A model generated the notes under the pieces. That model was not told where the DNA came from. It ran no database searches and saw nothing but the letters and a program-made list of their open reading frames with translations. The position numbers were made by a program, and so were the translations under genes. Positions 40,793 to 49,124 of a DNA stretch of 64,000 nt are shown in pieces. The stretch covers positions 311,102-375,101 of the forward strand of contig NZ_MUXY01000001.1 of the NCBI RefSeq assembly GCF_002015035.1. The letters are read 5' to 3'. Origin of the DNA: Haemophilus parahaemolyticus. GTDB taxonomy: Bacteria; Pseudomonadota; Gammaproteobacteria; Enterobacterales; Pasteurellaceae. Position 1 is the stretch's first letter. Each line of letters starts with the position of its first letter.

Positions 40793-42181
40793 ATGTCAGT
40801 TCATCTTCCCACCGCTGAAATGGTGGAATTAACCAAGAAAACCAAAATCATTGATGATTTACTCGGTGGCACGGCAACAATGCGAAAAGCCGCACAAACC
40901 TACCTTTTCCAAATGGAAATGGAAGAGCCCGATAGTTACCGCAAACGCCTTGAGCGTTCAACGCTTTATCCTGCTTTGTCGGAAACCCTTTCGCAAATGA
41001 CAGGGCGTGTGTTCTTCAACCCGATTGACGTTGCCGATGTAACAGAAACAGTACAAGCCCTTTTTGATGATGTGGATTTAGTCGGCAATAACCTTGATGT
41101 GTTTGCTTCTCGCTGGTTTTATTCCGCCTTGGCGTATGGTTGCTCTTTTGCTTTGATTGATTTCGCGCGTGTTGAAGCGGTGAAAAGCCGTGCGGAAGAG
41201 AAAGCCTTAAATGCCCGTCCTTATTGGGTGCATATTAAACCGCATCAAGTGCTGGGCATTAAAACTGCACGAGTCAATGGTAAACAAGCAATTACTCAAT
41301 TTCGCTATGTTGTCAATGAACAGGTTGAGGATGGCGAATTTGGCGTGAAAACCGTGAAGCACGTTTATGTGTATGAAATCGGCAAAGTGCGGAAATTTAG
41401 CGAAGCAGAGGGTGAATTTCGTTTTGAATCGGAATTGCAACTGACGGCACAAAATCGACCGCTTGATTTTGTGCCTGTTGTGCCGTTTATCACCAAGCGT
41501 AATGAACTCACTAATGCTATTGAGCCGCCTTTAATGGAGTTGGCGTATTTGAATATCAAGCATTGGTCTAGCCAATCTGATCAGGACAACATCACCAATA
41601 CCGCCCGCGTGCCATTGTTAGCCGTTTTTTCTAATGAAGAGGTGAATAAACTTGTGATTGGTGGAAGTGCGGTTCATCTTCCAACAGGCAGCTCAATGCA
41701 ATTTGTCGAACACTCTGGACAAGCGATTGAAGCAGGAATGGCAAGCCTGAAAGACTTAGAAGAGCAAATGAAAACTGCAGGGGCGAAGTTGCTGACCAAA
41801 ACCGCCTTAGCAATGACCGACAGCCAAGCCCGCGATGAAGCAGGTAAAGAAATTTCCCAATTACGATTGCTTGCTAATCGTTTTGAAGATGCGATTGATT
41901 TAGCCTTGGAATATACAGGGCATTGGCTTGGCATTGTCAAAGAGCAAGTGGGTAACGTGCAGATTTCGGGCAACATTGAAAACGACCTTGACCCTGCTGC
42001 TTCAATGGCAAGTGTGATTCAGTTGCGTAATGCGGGCGTGATTTCGAATCAATCCACCTTTGACGAAGCCAAACGCCGTGGCTTATTGGCAGACGGCTTA
42101 GAATGGGATACAGAGCAAGAACGCCTGCAGTCGGAGGGAATGCATTTTGACCTCGAAGAAACATCAGAAACAAACACTTAG
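40793..42181 (+). CDS. Portal protein (DUF4055 type)
   Basis: 462 residues. DUF4055 portal: SYRKRLERSTLYPALSETLS, a central RNELTNAIEPPLMELAYLNI segment and a long C-terminal helix. Forms the dodecameric ring through which DNA enters the head. Overlaps the MuF gene by 35 bases. Confidence 0.88.
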   Translation: MSVHLPTAEMVELTKKTKIIDDLLGGTATMRKAAQTYLFQMEMEEPDSYRKRLERSTLYPALSETLSQMTGRVFFNPIDVADVTETVQALFDDVDLVGNNLDVFASRWFYSALAYGCSFALIDFARVEAVKSRAEEKALNARPYWVHIKPHQVLGIKTARVNGKQAITQFRYVVNEQVEDGEFGVKTVKHVYVYEIGKVRKFSEAEGEFRFESELQLTAQNRPLDFVPVVPFITKRNELTNAIEPPLMELAYLNIKHWSSQSDQDNITNTARVPLLAVFSNEEVNKLVIGGSAVHLPTGSSMQFVEHSGQAIEAGMASLKDLEEQMKTAGAKLLTKTALAMTDSQARDEAGKEISQLRLLANRFEDAIDLALEYTGHWLGIVKEQVGNVQISGNIENDLDPAASMASVIQLRNAGVISNQSTFDEAKRRGLLADGLEWDTEQERLQSEGMHFDLEETSETNT

Positions 42182-43541
42182 ACAACGCATTGCTCATGCT
42201 TTAACTGACCGCAAAATCTTGCATTTTCGCTATGATGCCCACTTGCGACAACAGGTGTACAAGCGGTTAAATGCACTGCAAAAATTGCTGATTAACCGCA
42301 TCAGTGCTATCGGTATCGAAGCCTTGCCCGCTAAAAAACTGGATAAACTGCTCACCGAACTGCAAACGGAAATTGCAAAAACGTATCAAGAAACGACCGC
42401 TTACACGCAAGACGAGTTAAGCGGTTTTTTATCGCTTGAAGCAGCCAAAATCAGCCAGCTTTATAACGATGAAATCGGCTTTGATTTGTTTAATGATGTA
42501 CCAAAAGAACGGATTAAAGCGATTAAAAACGTTGCCGTGATTGAAGGGCAACCGTTAGAAGCATGGTGGAATAAACAGCGTGCCGATTTAGCCTTTAAAT
42601 TTGAGGGGATTATCCGCTCTGGTGTAGCAGAAGGCAAACAAAACGGACAACTTGCTACCGAAGTGCGTGAGTTAATGAGCGTTAGCCGTCGTACCGCAGA
42701 GACTTTAGTCATTACCGCAGTGGCAAAAGTGGCTGATACAGCTCACGAAGCCTTGCGTGATGCCAATCTTGATATTCTGCAAGGTGAAGAGCATCTTTCT
42801 ACCTTGGATATGCGGACTTCTACCGTTTGCCAAGTGCGTGATGGCAAGCGATGGGATTTAGACAAAAAGCCAATCGGGCATAACATTCCCTACAAACGCC
42901 CACCGTTGCACCCACGTTGTCGCAGCATTCTTCAGCTTGTGACCAAGAGCTGGGAAGAATTAGGCGTGCAAGGAATGCAAGAAATACCCACCAGCACCCG
43001 TGCTTCAATGAATGGGCAGGTCGATGAGCGGGTTAACTATGAGAGTTGGCTCAACAGTAAAACAGCTGAAGAGAAAGAGCAGATTCTGGGTAAAGGTAAA
43101 GCCGATTTATGGCAACGTGGTGTAATTACGTTTTCGGATATGTTAGACCAATCTGGCAGGGCGTTGACGTTGAGGGAGTTAGATGAGCTTTCCAATATAC
43201 CCGAAGCGATTAGAGCAATAAGACGAACTCATTGGAGCGATGAATTTAAAGCGAAAACGGAAAGTATTTACTATGCTTTTGCGAAAGAAGGGATTATTAT
43301 TGACTACCACGGGTTAAGTAGATTTGGAGATAGATTAGCAAAAACAGGGCTTTCACTTGAAGAGGCTATTGAATTTGTTAAGAATAACAAGCCTAACTAT
43401 ATTGATTCTCGTAACGGGCGTTTCGTTATTTTTGATGAAGTTTTAAAAGTCGCAGTGATTCAATCAAATAAAGATGGGCAAATAATTTCCTTTTTTAAGA
43501 AAGGTAAGATAGAAGGAAAAGATGAATGGATAAAGATTTAG
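42147..43541 (+). CDS. MuF/SPP1 gp7-type head protein with C-terminal toxin-like domain
   Basis: 464 residues from TTG 42147 (GGAGG before it). Residues 1-330 are the minor head protein: VRELMSVSRRTAETLVITAV, STLDMRTSTVCQVRDGKRWD, HPRCRSILQL, and the usual end GKGKADLWQRGVITFSDMLD. Residues about 345-464 are extra: HGLSRFGDRLAKTGLSLEEA, then YIDSRNGRFVIFDEVLKVAV and a basic tail. Such tails are the toxin part of MuF polymorphic toxins; the strand pattern suggests a small nuclease of the barnase/RelE-like group, which is inference. The acidic gene that follows would be its immunity protein. Confidence 0.8.
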   Translation: MTSKKHQKQTLRQRIAHALTDRKILHFRYDAHLRQQVYKRLNALQKLLINRISAIGIEALPAKKLDKLLTELQTEIAKTYQETTAYTQDELSGFLSLEAAKISQLYNDEIGFDLFNDVPKERIKAIKNVAVIEGQPLEAWWNKQRADLAFKFEGIIRSGVAEGKQNGQLATEVRELMSVSRRTAETLVITAVAKVADTAHEALRDANLDILQGEEHLSTLDMRTSTVCQVRDGKRWDLDKKPIGHNIPYKRPPLHPRCRSILQLVTKSWEELGVQGMQEIPTSTRASMNGQVDERVNYESWLNSKTAEEKEQILGKGKADLWQRGVITFSDMLDQSGRALTLRELDELSNIPEAIRAIRRTHWSDEFKAKTESIYYAFAKEGIIIDYHGLSRFGDRLAKTGLSLEEAIEFVKNNKPNYIDSRNGRFVIFDEVLKVAVIQSNKDGQIISFFKKGKIEGKDEWIKI

Positions 43542-43885
43542 CCTCTTTAATTAATGCAATAGAAAAATTTTCAGTTGCTAAAAATGATAATGACTTATTA
43601 GCTGTTTTTCCATTGTTACCAGCAGAACGTCAGGATTATCACGCACGCTTTGATTTTATGTTTATTAATGCTGATGATAATTTATTCTTTATTCTTACTA
43701 CTAATTTAGCTGAATGGATTGTTGAAATCGAAGATAATGATATAGAGTACAATTCTGAAACTTATGAAATGTTAGGTAACCTTTGGAATTTACTTGAGTT
43801 TGTAAGTGATAATATTACTCAACAAGAAAAAGTAGAGGTTATTGAACAAATAAAAGAAATATTGGCTAAATTTAGTCACCGCTGA
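43526..43885 (+). CDS. Putative immunity protein of the MuF toxin
   Basis: 119 residues, strongly acidic (IVEIEDNDIEYNSETYEML), overlapping the MuF gene by 16 bases. Size, charge and position directly after a toxin tail are those of an immunity protein. No family recognised by me; the function is inferred from place. Confidence 0.6.
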   Translation: MDKDLASLINAIEKFSVAKNDNDLLAVFPLLPAERQDYHARFDFMFINADDNLFFILTTNLAEWIVEIEDNDIEYNSETYEMLGNLWNLLEFVSDNITQQEKVEVIEQIKEILAKFSHR

Positions 43886-43935
43886 GAAGATGATTGAGCG
43901 TATTCGAGCGAAGGTAAGAAAATAAAGGCAATCCA

Positions 43936-44793
43936 ATGAAACGCAATTGGGATTTAATCCGTCGCATTCTGCTTAAACTGGAAGAAAAGGCTGTTCCTGA
44001 AGATTTTTTGATGTCCGATCAGATTCAAGGCTTTGATCGTGTAACTGTCGCTTACCATTTTAAATTACTGCATCAAGCAGGCTTAATCGAAGGAATGGAT
44101 AGCTCTTCGATTGGGCAGTTTGATTTTTATGTCACGGGGCTGACTTGGCAAGGGCACGAATTTCTCGATAAAATCCGTAACGATACTTTATCTAACTTAG
44201 CGCAAGAATATAATCCTATGGATGTAATAAAAAAATATCAGCAAGCGGTTGAAATAGAACCCAAAATCACAAAAGCTGTGACAACTATTATCGCTTCTGT
44301 AGATGGTGAGGTCGCTGGACTTGAATATCGCTTAAAATCAATGGATTCGTTGAAGCGTAAAATAGAAACGGAAATGACAGCAGGGATTTCTGAACAACAA
44401 GCAATAGATAACATTAAAGATGTTATTCGCTATACAGCAATATTCTCGCCTGAAAATTTTGTAACACAATATAGGGAAATGCAATCCGCTTTAGAAAAAC
44501 AAGGGTATAAAACAATTATTGTTAAAAACACTTGGAAGGACGGTACTGTTTATAAAGGCATTAATACATTCATCACTACTCTTGTAAAGAAAGATAATGT
44601 AATTTTCGAGATGCAATATCATACAAGTGAAAGTTTTGCGTTAAAAAATGGTGAATTACATCAGCTTTATGAACGTTTTCGCGACCCAAATACCGAGCAA
44701 GAAGAAAAAGAAAAATTGTATATTGAAATGCAGAAATTAAGTGCTAAATTAGTTATGCCAAAAGATATTCAAAAAATCAAAGGAGTAAAATAA
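43936..44793 (+). CDS. DUF2513 domain fused to a RelA/SpoT-like synthetase (toxin) domain
   Basis: 285 residues. Residues 1-85 are DUF2513 (MKRNWDLIRRILLKLEEKAV, VTVAYHFKLLHQAGLIEG, LTWQGHEFLDKI). Residues about 105-285 fit the RelA/SpoT nucleotidyl-transferase fold: SLKRKIETEM, NIKDVIRYTAIF (Asp-x-x-Arg), GYKTIIVKNTW, YKGINTFI (place of YRSIH) and IFEMQYHTSESFALK (place of EIQ-R-T). Such domains end many MuF toxins and toxSAS proteins that make toxic alarmones or modify tRNA. The small HD hydrolase two genes on supports this. The fusion to DUF2513 is unusual. Confidence 0.75.
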   Translation: MKRNWDLIRRILLKLEEKAVPEDFLMSDQIQGFDRVTVAYHFKLLHQAGLIEGMDSSSIGQFDFYVTGLTWQGHEFLDKIRNDTLSNLAQEYNPMDVIKKYQQAVEIEPKITKAVTTIIASVDGEVAGLEYRLKSMDSLKRKIETEMTAGISEQQAIDNIKDVIRYTAIFSPENFVTQYREMQSALEKQGYKTIIVKNTWKDGTVYKGINTFITTLVKKDNVIFEMQYHTSESFALKNGELHQLYERFRDPNTEQEEKEKLYIEMQKLSAKLVMPKDIQKIKGVK

Positions 44794-45011
44794 TGTATCA
44801 ATACTACTTAGCTCAGTTAGATGACAATCAGCAAAAATTGATTCGTGGTATGGGTAATAATTTACTTTCATTTGCGACCTATGAACCTCATAAAGAAGAT
44901 TGGGATAAAAAGTTTGGTTCGTTTTGGGCGGATAAAATCTTAGTTAGCGATTTTGATGCTTATCGTGAAATTAGTGAAAAAGAAGCCATTCAATTTATCA
45001 AGGTGCATTAA
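44793..45011 (+). CDS. 72-residue protein within the RelA-like cassette
   Basis: MYQYYLAQLDDNQQKLIRGM, then FATYEPHKEDWDKKFGSFWA and a helical end. Coupled by TAATG overlaps to the genes on both sides, so part of one cassette. No family recognised; a second antitoxin or an accessory immunity factor is possible. Confidence 0.6.
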   Translation: MYQYYLAQLDDNQQKLIRGMGNNLLSFATYEPHKEDWDKKFGSFWADKILVSDFDAYREISEKEAIQFIKVH

Positions 45012-45430
45012 TGTGGGCAGAAAAAGCTGAAGTATTGGCAAGATATTTGCATTACGGTCAGAAAGATAAAGCTGGTAAGCCATATATAGAGCATTTGGAA
45101 TTTGTTGTAGAGCATTTAGACAATTCAACAGATGAAATGCGTGCTGTTGCTTGGTTGCACGATAGCGTGGAAGACACGGCGATTAGCATTGATGAAATTC
45201 AAGAACAATTTGGTAATGTGATCGCAAATGCCATCTTGGCTATATCAAAACGTAAAGGTGAAGACTACCAAGATTATTTAATTAGAGTTAAGCAAAATGC
45301 TTTAGCACGTTCAGTTAAATTAGCAGACTTACAGCATAATGCCGATCTTTCTCGATTGCCTAGAATCAAAGAAGAAGATATTCTCCGTAAAGAAAAATAT
45401 TTAGCAGCCATGGCATTTTTATTATCTTAA
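45011..45430 (+). CDS. Small alarmone hydrolase (HD domain, MESH1/SAH-like)
   Basis: 139 residues. All RelA/SpoT hydrolase motifs appear: a first His (YIEHLEFV), the HD and ED pair (AWLHDSVEDT), and the last Asp-x3-Asn (LADLQHN). SAH enzymes remove the 3' pyrophosphate from alarmones and are known antitoxins of toxSAS synthetases. Coupled downstream of the RelA-like gene and closed by a terminator, so likely the neutralising partner. Confidence 0.82.
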   Translation: MWAEKAEVLARYLHYGQKDKAGKPYIEHLEFVVEHLDNSTDEMRAVAWLHDSVEDTAISIDEIQEQFGNVIANAILAISKRKGEDYQDYLIRVKQNALARSVKLADLQHNADLSRLPRIKEEDILRKEKYLAAMAFLLS

Positions 45431-45446
45431 CCTAACAAACATTATC

Positions 45447-45482
45447 AACCGCTTGTAGCGAAAGTTACAGGCGGTTTTTTTA
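45447..45482 (+). terminator. Terminator closing the toxin cassette, built on an uptake word
   Basis: AACCGCTTGTA (45447-45457) pairs with TACAGGCGGTT (45466-45476), then a T-run. The left arm contains the ACAAGCGGT uptake word in reverse. Confidence 0.75.
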
Positions 45483-45524
45483 CGCCTTGGAAAAGGCAAC
45501 TCTCACTAAACTGGAAGGAAATCC

Positions 45525-46268
45525 ATGATGACAATGAAACTTAAACTTGATGAAAACAACAATGTGGTGGTGAAAGACGGAATGCCTGTGTATGTTCACG
45601 CAGATGGAAAGGAAATTCCCTTTGATGCGAATAAAGCAACCGTCAAAATCGCAGAATTAAACGGCGAAGCGAAACAATATCGCGAGGCAAAAGAGGCGGT
45701 GGAAGCCAAATTGAAAGCCTTTGAGGGGATTGACGATCCGAAAGCCGCTATCAAAGCCTTGGAAACGGTGAAAAATCTCGATGATAAAAAGCTGATTGAT
45801 GCGGGCGAAGTGGAAAAGGTGAAAGCAGAAATGCGTAAAACCTTTGATGAACAACTGGCAGAATCCAAATCTCACGCTGAAAAACTGCAATCGCAATTGC
45901 ACGCAGAACTCATTGGTGGTTCGTTTGCTCGCTCTAAATATGCGGCAGAACATTTAAATTTACCTTCTGATGTGGTGCAAGCGTTCTTTGGTAAGCATTT
46001 CAGTATTTCAGATGAAGGTAAAGTGGTGGCGAAGTTCGCCGATGGCAATGAAATTTACAGCCGTTCACGCCCAGGTGAAAAAGCCGATTTTGAGGAAGCA
46101 TTAGAGGCGTTAGTCGGGGCGTATCCAAATAAAGATGCGATTTTAAAACCATCAGGCACATCAGGTTCAGGTGCAGGCACAGGAACAGGCGGTGGCAATG
46201 CCCCGAAATCCCTTACCGAATGTAAAACTGACGCAGAAAAAATTGCGTATATGCAACAACATTCATAA
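45525..46268 (+). CDS. Head scaffolding protein
   Basis: 247 residues with a long charged coiled coil (about 45-135: AKQYREAKEAVEAKLKAFEG and so on), a middle domain and a Gly/Ser/Thr linker (SGTSGSGAGTGTGGG) before a helical C-terminus that would bind the coat protein. Directly upstream of the capsid gene. Scaffold identity rests on this composition and position. Confidence 0.8.
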   Translation: MMTMKLKLDENNNVVVKDGMPVYVHADGKEIPFDANKATVKIAELNGEAKQYREAKEAVEAKLKAFEGIDDPKAAIKALETVKNLDDKKLIDAGEVEKVKAEMRKTFDEQLAESKSHAEKLQSQLHAELIGGSFARSKYAAEHLNLPSDVVQAFFGKHFSISDEGKVVAKFADGNEIYSRSRPGEKADFEEALEALVGAYPNKDAILKPSGTSGSGAGTGTGGGNAPKSLTECKTDAEKIAYMQQHS

Positions 46269-46333
46269 TCGGGTGCAAGAGATTGCACCTTTTTTATTTA
46301 CGGTGCAATCGCACCATAACATAGGAGCTTATT

Positions 46334-47284
46334 ATGGCTTTTGACTTACAAGTCTTCAACAAACAAACGCATTTAGCGTTAACTGAAACCGTCGATCAGG
46401 ATATTGAAAAATTCAATCAAGCCTCAGGTGGCGTGATTACCTTGCAAAACGCCCCCACGCAAGGGGATTTTGATATTCGTGCGAGCTTTAAAGCGATTCA
46501 AGGCTTAGTGCGTCGTCGTAATGCGTATGGCAGTGGTACGGTGCAAGCGAAACGCTTAGAGCAATTACTCAATGTCGCAGTAAAAGTGGCTGCAGGTACG
46601 CACCCGATTGAGTACGAACCGCAACAATATCGTTGGGTATTACAAAACCCTGAGCTTGCGGCGGTAGAAATCGGTCAGCAATTAGCAAAAGCCCGTTTAG
46701 CGGATATGTTAAACACCGCAATTTTAGGGGCGGTTGCTGCGATTGGCGGTCAAACTACAGCCGTGTTAGACGACAAGAAAAATGCCCCGAATTTCCGCAC
46801 ACTCAACAAAGCAGCGGCGTTATTTGGCGACCGCTCTAGTGCATTAAAAGCGTGGATTGTGCATTCAACCACCTTACACACCTTGTACGACAATGCCTTA
46901 ACCAACGCAGAACGCTTGTTTACTTACGATAACGTGAGTGTGATGCGTGATCCGTTTGGTCGCTTGTTTGTGGTTACAGACAGCCCTGCATTAGTGGATA
47001 GCACTGGTGCGGCTTATAACACGCTAGGTTTACAAGAAAATGCGGTGATGGTGAGCGGTAACAACGATTTCAACAGCGAAATGCAACCGAAATTAGGCGG
47101 TGAAAATATCGCAGCCGTTTATCAAGCAGAATGGACTTATAACTTAGGTATTCTCGGTTATGAGTGGGATATGACTGCAGGCGGGAAATCGCCTGATGAT
47201 ACTAAATTAGGGGCTTCAGCCAACTGGCGTAAAACCGCAACTTCATTGAAAGATACTGCAGGCGTGTTGGTGAAAACCAAGTAA
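46334..47284 (+). CDS. Major capsid protein
   Basis: 316 residues. HK97-fold type of coat protein: MAFDLQVFNKQTHLALTETV, LLNVAVKVAAGTHPIEYEPQ, TAILGAVAAIGGQT and the C-terminal GILGYEWDMTAGGKSP. Follows the scaffold gene. A strong terminator stands after it. Confidence 0.88.
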   Translation: MAFDLQVFNKQTHLALTETVDQDIEKFNQASGGVITLQNAPTQGDFDIRASFKAIQGLVRRRNAYGSGTVQAKRLEQLLNVAVKVAAGTHPIEYEPQQYRWVLQNPELAAVEIGQQLAKARLADMLNTAILGAVAAIGGQTTAVLDDKKNAPNFRTLNKAAALFGDRSSALKAWIVHSTTLHTLYDNALTNAERLFTYDNVSVMRDPFGRLFVVTDSPALVDSTGAAYNTLGLQENAVMVSGNNDFNSEMQPKLGGENIAAVYQAEWTYNLGILGYEWDMTAGGKSPDDTKLGASANWRKTATSLKDTAGVLVKTK

Positions 47285-47297
47285 TCGCTACAAAAGC

Positions 47298-47332
47298 GAA
47301 GCCCCGTGTAACAGAGAATTACACGGGGCTTC
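47298..47332 (+). terminator. Strong terminator after the capsid gene
   Basis: Perfect 14-bp stem (47298-47311 with 47319-47332), then TTTC. Its place in the middle of the late operon implies partial read-through or Q-modified polymerase. Confidence 0.8.
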
Positions 47333-47368
47333 TTTCATTCCAACTTCCAACACAAGAAGGAATAACCC

Positions 47369-47515
47369 GTGAATTATATCTTAATTAAAGAGGTGCGTAA
47401 AATGCTGAAAATGTATTTAGAGCATACGCAAATTAAAGTCCTTGTTTGGGCTGTTTTATTTATTGCTTTTACCTTTGCGATGGCGAATTTAATTGCCGCG
47501 ATCAAATGGTGGTAA
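47369..47515 (+). CDS. 48-residue single-span membrane protein, WW family copy 2
   Basis: GTG start at 47369 with AAGGA before it. MNYILIKEVRKMLKMYLEHT, then a membrane helix (VLVWAVLFIAFTFAMANLI) and the end AIKWW. Paralogue of the gene at 37519; the shared N-terminal motif supports the longer start over ATG 47402. Lies between the capsid terminator and the connector gene. Function unknown. Confidence 0.62.
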   Translation: MNYILIKEVRKMLKMYLEHTQIKVLVWAVLFIAFTFAMANLIAAIKWW

Positions 47516-47529
47516 GTTAAGGAGCAAAA

Positions 47530-47967
47530 ATGACCGCTTATCTTTCCGTAGAAGAAGCCAATGCGTATCACAATTTGCGAATGAGCAAAGCGGCGTGGGC
47601 CGCGTTAGACGAAGAGGAAAAGGCTCGCCGCTTGGTGAGTGCGTCAGATTTCTTAGATGTGAATTACCGCTTTATGGGCGAAAAAGCCGACCCAATGCAG
47701 CTACGCCAATTTCCGCGTAAAGGATTTGAATCGTTAAAAATCCCTACCGCTATTATCTATGCCGTGTGTGAACTGGCATTACAAGAAAATCTCAACCAAA
47801 ACGCAGAGCAGAAGATGACCAGCGTGAAAGTCGGCAGTTTATCGGTCAATTATGACAACCGTGCAACGATTGCCGATAGCAGTAACCGCTTTGATTATGT
47901 GCGACAACTGTTAGTCGCTTGGTTAGATCGCAGTAGCTTTGGCGTAGTGAAATTGGAGCGTGGCTAA
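47530..47967 (+). CDS. Head-tail connector (DnaT-like fold)
   Basis: 145 residues: YLSVEEANAYHNLRMSKAAW, RRLVSASDFLDVNYRFMGEK, PRKGFESLKIPTAIIYAVCE. This is the four-helix adaptor annotated as DnaT-like or gp6-like that sits below the portal. Stop overlaps the next start. Confidence 0.78.
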   Translation: MTAYLSVEEANAYHNLRMSKAAWAALDEEEKARRLVSASDFLDVNYRFMGEKADPMQLRQFPRKGFESLKIPTAIIYAVCELALQENLNQNAEQKMTSVKVGSLSVNYDNRATIADSSNRFDYVRQLLVAWLDRSSFGVVKLERG

Positions 47968-48326
47968 TGCAACTTTATCAAAACTTACAGCAAGTATCGA
48001 CCAAGCTTATTCGCCAGTTTGGCAGCCCTTGTGTGATTTCACAAGTAAAAACGGGCAAATATAACCCCGAGACGGGCGAAGTGAGCCAATCAAAACGCCG
48101 TGTATCGGCATCCTGTTTATTTGATACGCTTGCCTATGATTTTAGCCGTCAGACCACGCATGCTGATGTTCAAGTGGGCGATGTGTTGATGTTACTCACT
48201 GAAAAAGCGGATGTGAACGACATTGTGTCGGTCAATGGCGAAAAGTGGCAAGTGATTCGGGTGCAGCCGATTCGTCCTGCACAACAAGCGATTTATTATC
48301 AAGCACAAGGAAGACGTTATGGGTAG
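47967..48326 (+). CDS. Head completion/closure protein
   Basis: 119 residues, beta-rich (SCLFDTLAYDFS, DVLMLLTEKADV, VNGEKWQVIRVQPI). Size and location between the adaptor and the gp10-like gene fit a head-closure (stopper) protein. Sequence family not recognised with certainty. Confidence 0.65.
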   Translation: MQLYQNLQQVSTKLIRQFGSPCVISQVKTGKYNPETGEVSQSKRRVSASCLFDTLAYDFSRQTTHADVQVGDVLMLLTEKADVNDIVSVNGEKWQVIRVQPIRPAQQAIYYQAQGRRYG

Positions 48327-48715
48327 ATTTAGTGCCACGGTAGGGAATTTTGTGGATTCCGCATTATTGGCTCAAACACAAGGCTTTCGCAAAATTGCGT
48401 TAGATACCCTCAACAAGGTACAGAAGAAAACCCCTGTTGATAGTGGTGCGTTGCGACGTTCGTGGACGGTTGCCTTGAATGCTGTACCGAGATTACGATG
48501 GCAGCCAAATCGCCATTGCTCAGGCTCAGTTGTCCGATACGATAGTGATTGCGACGGATAAACCTTACGCCCCGATGCTGGAGTATGGGTTATATCCTAG
48601 CCCTTCCAAAACAGGGAAGACACAACGCGGTTATTCTGTGCAAGCCCCTCAAGGGATGATTCGCATTTCCGTGGATGAAATCAATGCGTATTATGCTCAA
48701 CATTCAACGCTGTGA
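48319..48715 (+). pseudogene. HK97 gp10-like tail-completion gene with a frameshift
   Basis: The first frame (from 48319) reads MGRFSATVGNFVDSALLAQT to KTPVDSGALRRSWTVALNA. The second (open from about 48479) continues YDGSQIAIAQAQLSDTIVIA, YAPMLEYGLYPS and ends at 48715. Together they make one HK97 gp10-type protein of about 131 residues, but they lie in different frames, joined near 48480-48492. Loss would block head-tail joining. Confidence 0.8.
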
Positions 48716-48723
48716 GGTAGGCA

Positions 48724-49122
48724 ATGAAACCGCAAATCCGACGCATTTTAGAAAGTCATTTAGCAAAATTGGATGCTTTTCCGACCGCTTGGGAAGGCGT
48801 GAAAACAGAGCCTAAACTGCCTTATCAAGCGGTCTATTTAACGGTCAATACAGCAAAGACCAGTACGATTTCCGATAAACCGCTTGCGACAGAAACAGGC
48901 TTTTTGCAGCTCACTTTATTTTTTGACAACGGGCAAGGCACCAAAGCGATTGAGCAGAGAGCGAGTCAGCTACGCCAACATTTCTACGGCTTGAGTGTGG
49001 TTGAACCCCACATTCAGCTGATTATTCATCACCCACCGCAAATCGGTGGGCTTTTTTTATCAGGCAATAGCCTTGCATTGCCGATCACCATCCATTTTAC
49101 CGCCTACGAATTGGAGAACTAA
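48724..49122 (+). CDS. Tail terminator (DUF4128/lambda gpU-like)
   Basis: 132 residues: LESHLAKLDAFPTAWEGVKT, PYQAVYLTVNTAKTS, LQLTLFFDNGQGTKA. Caps the tail tube and joins it to the head. Position immediately before the tube protein gene agrees. Confidence 0.78.
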   Translation: MKPQIRRILESHLAKLDAFPTAWEGVKTEPKLPYQAVYLTVNTAKTSTISDKPLATETGFLQLTLFFDNGQGTKAIEQRASQLRQHFYGLSVVEPHIQLIIHHPPQIGGLFLSGNSLALPITIHFTAYELEN

Positions 49123-49124
49123 TT

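Noticed and set aside
43526-43885. Separate structural head gene
   Set aside because: Acidic, small and overlapping the toxin tail; no similarity to head proteins seen. Immunity is the better reading, though unproven.
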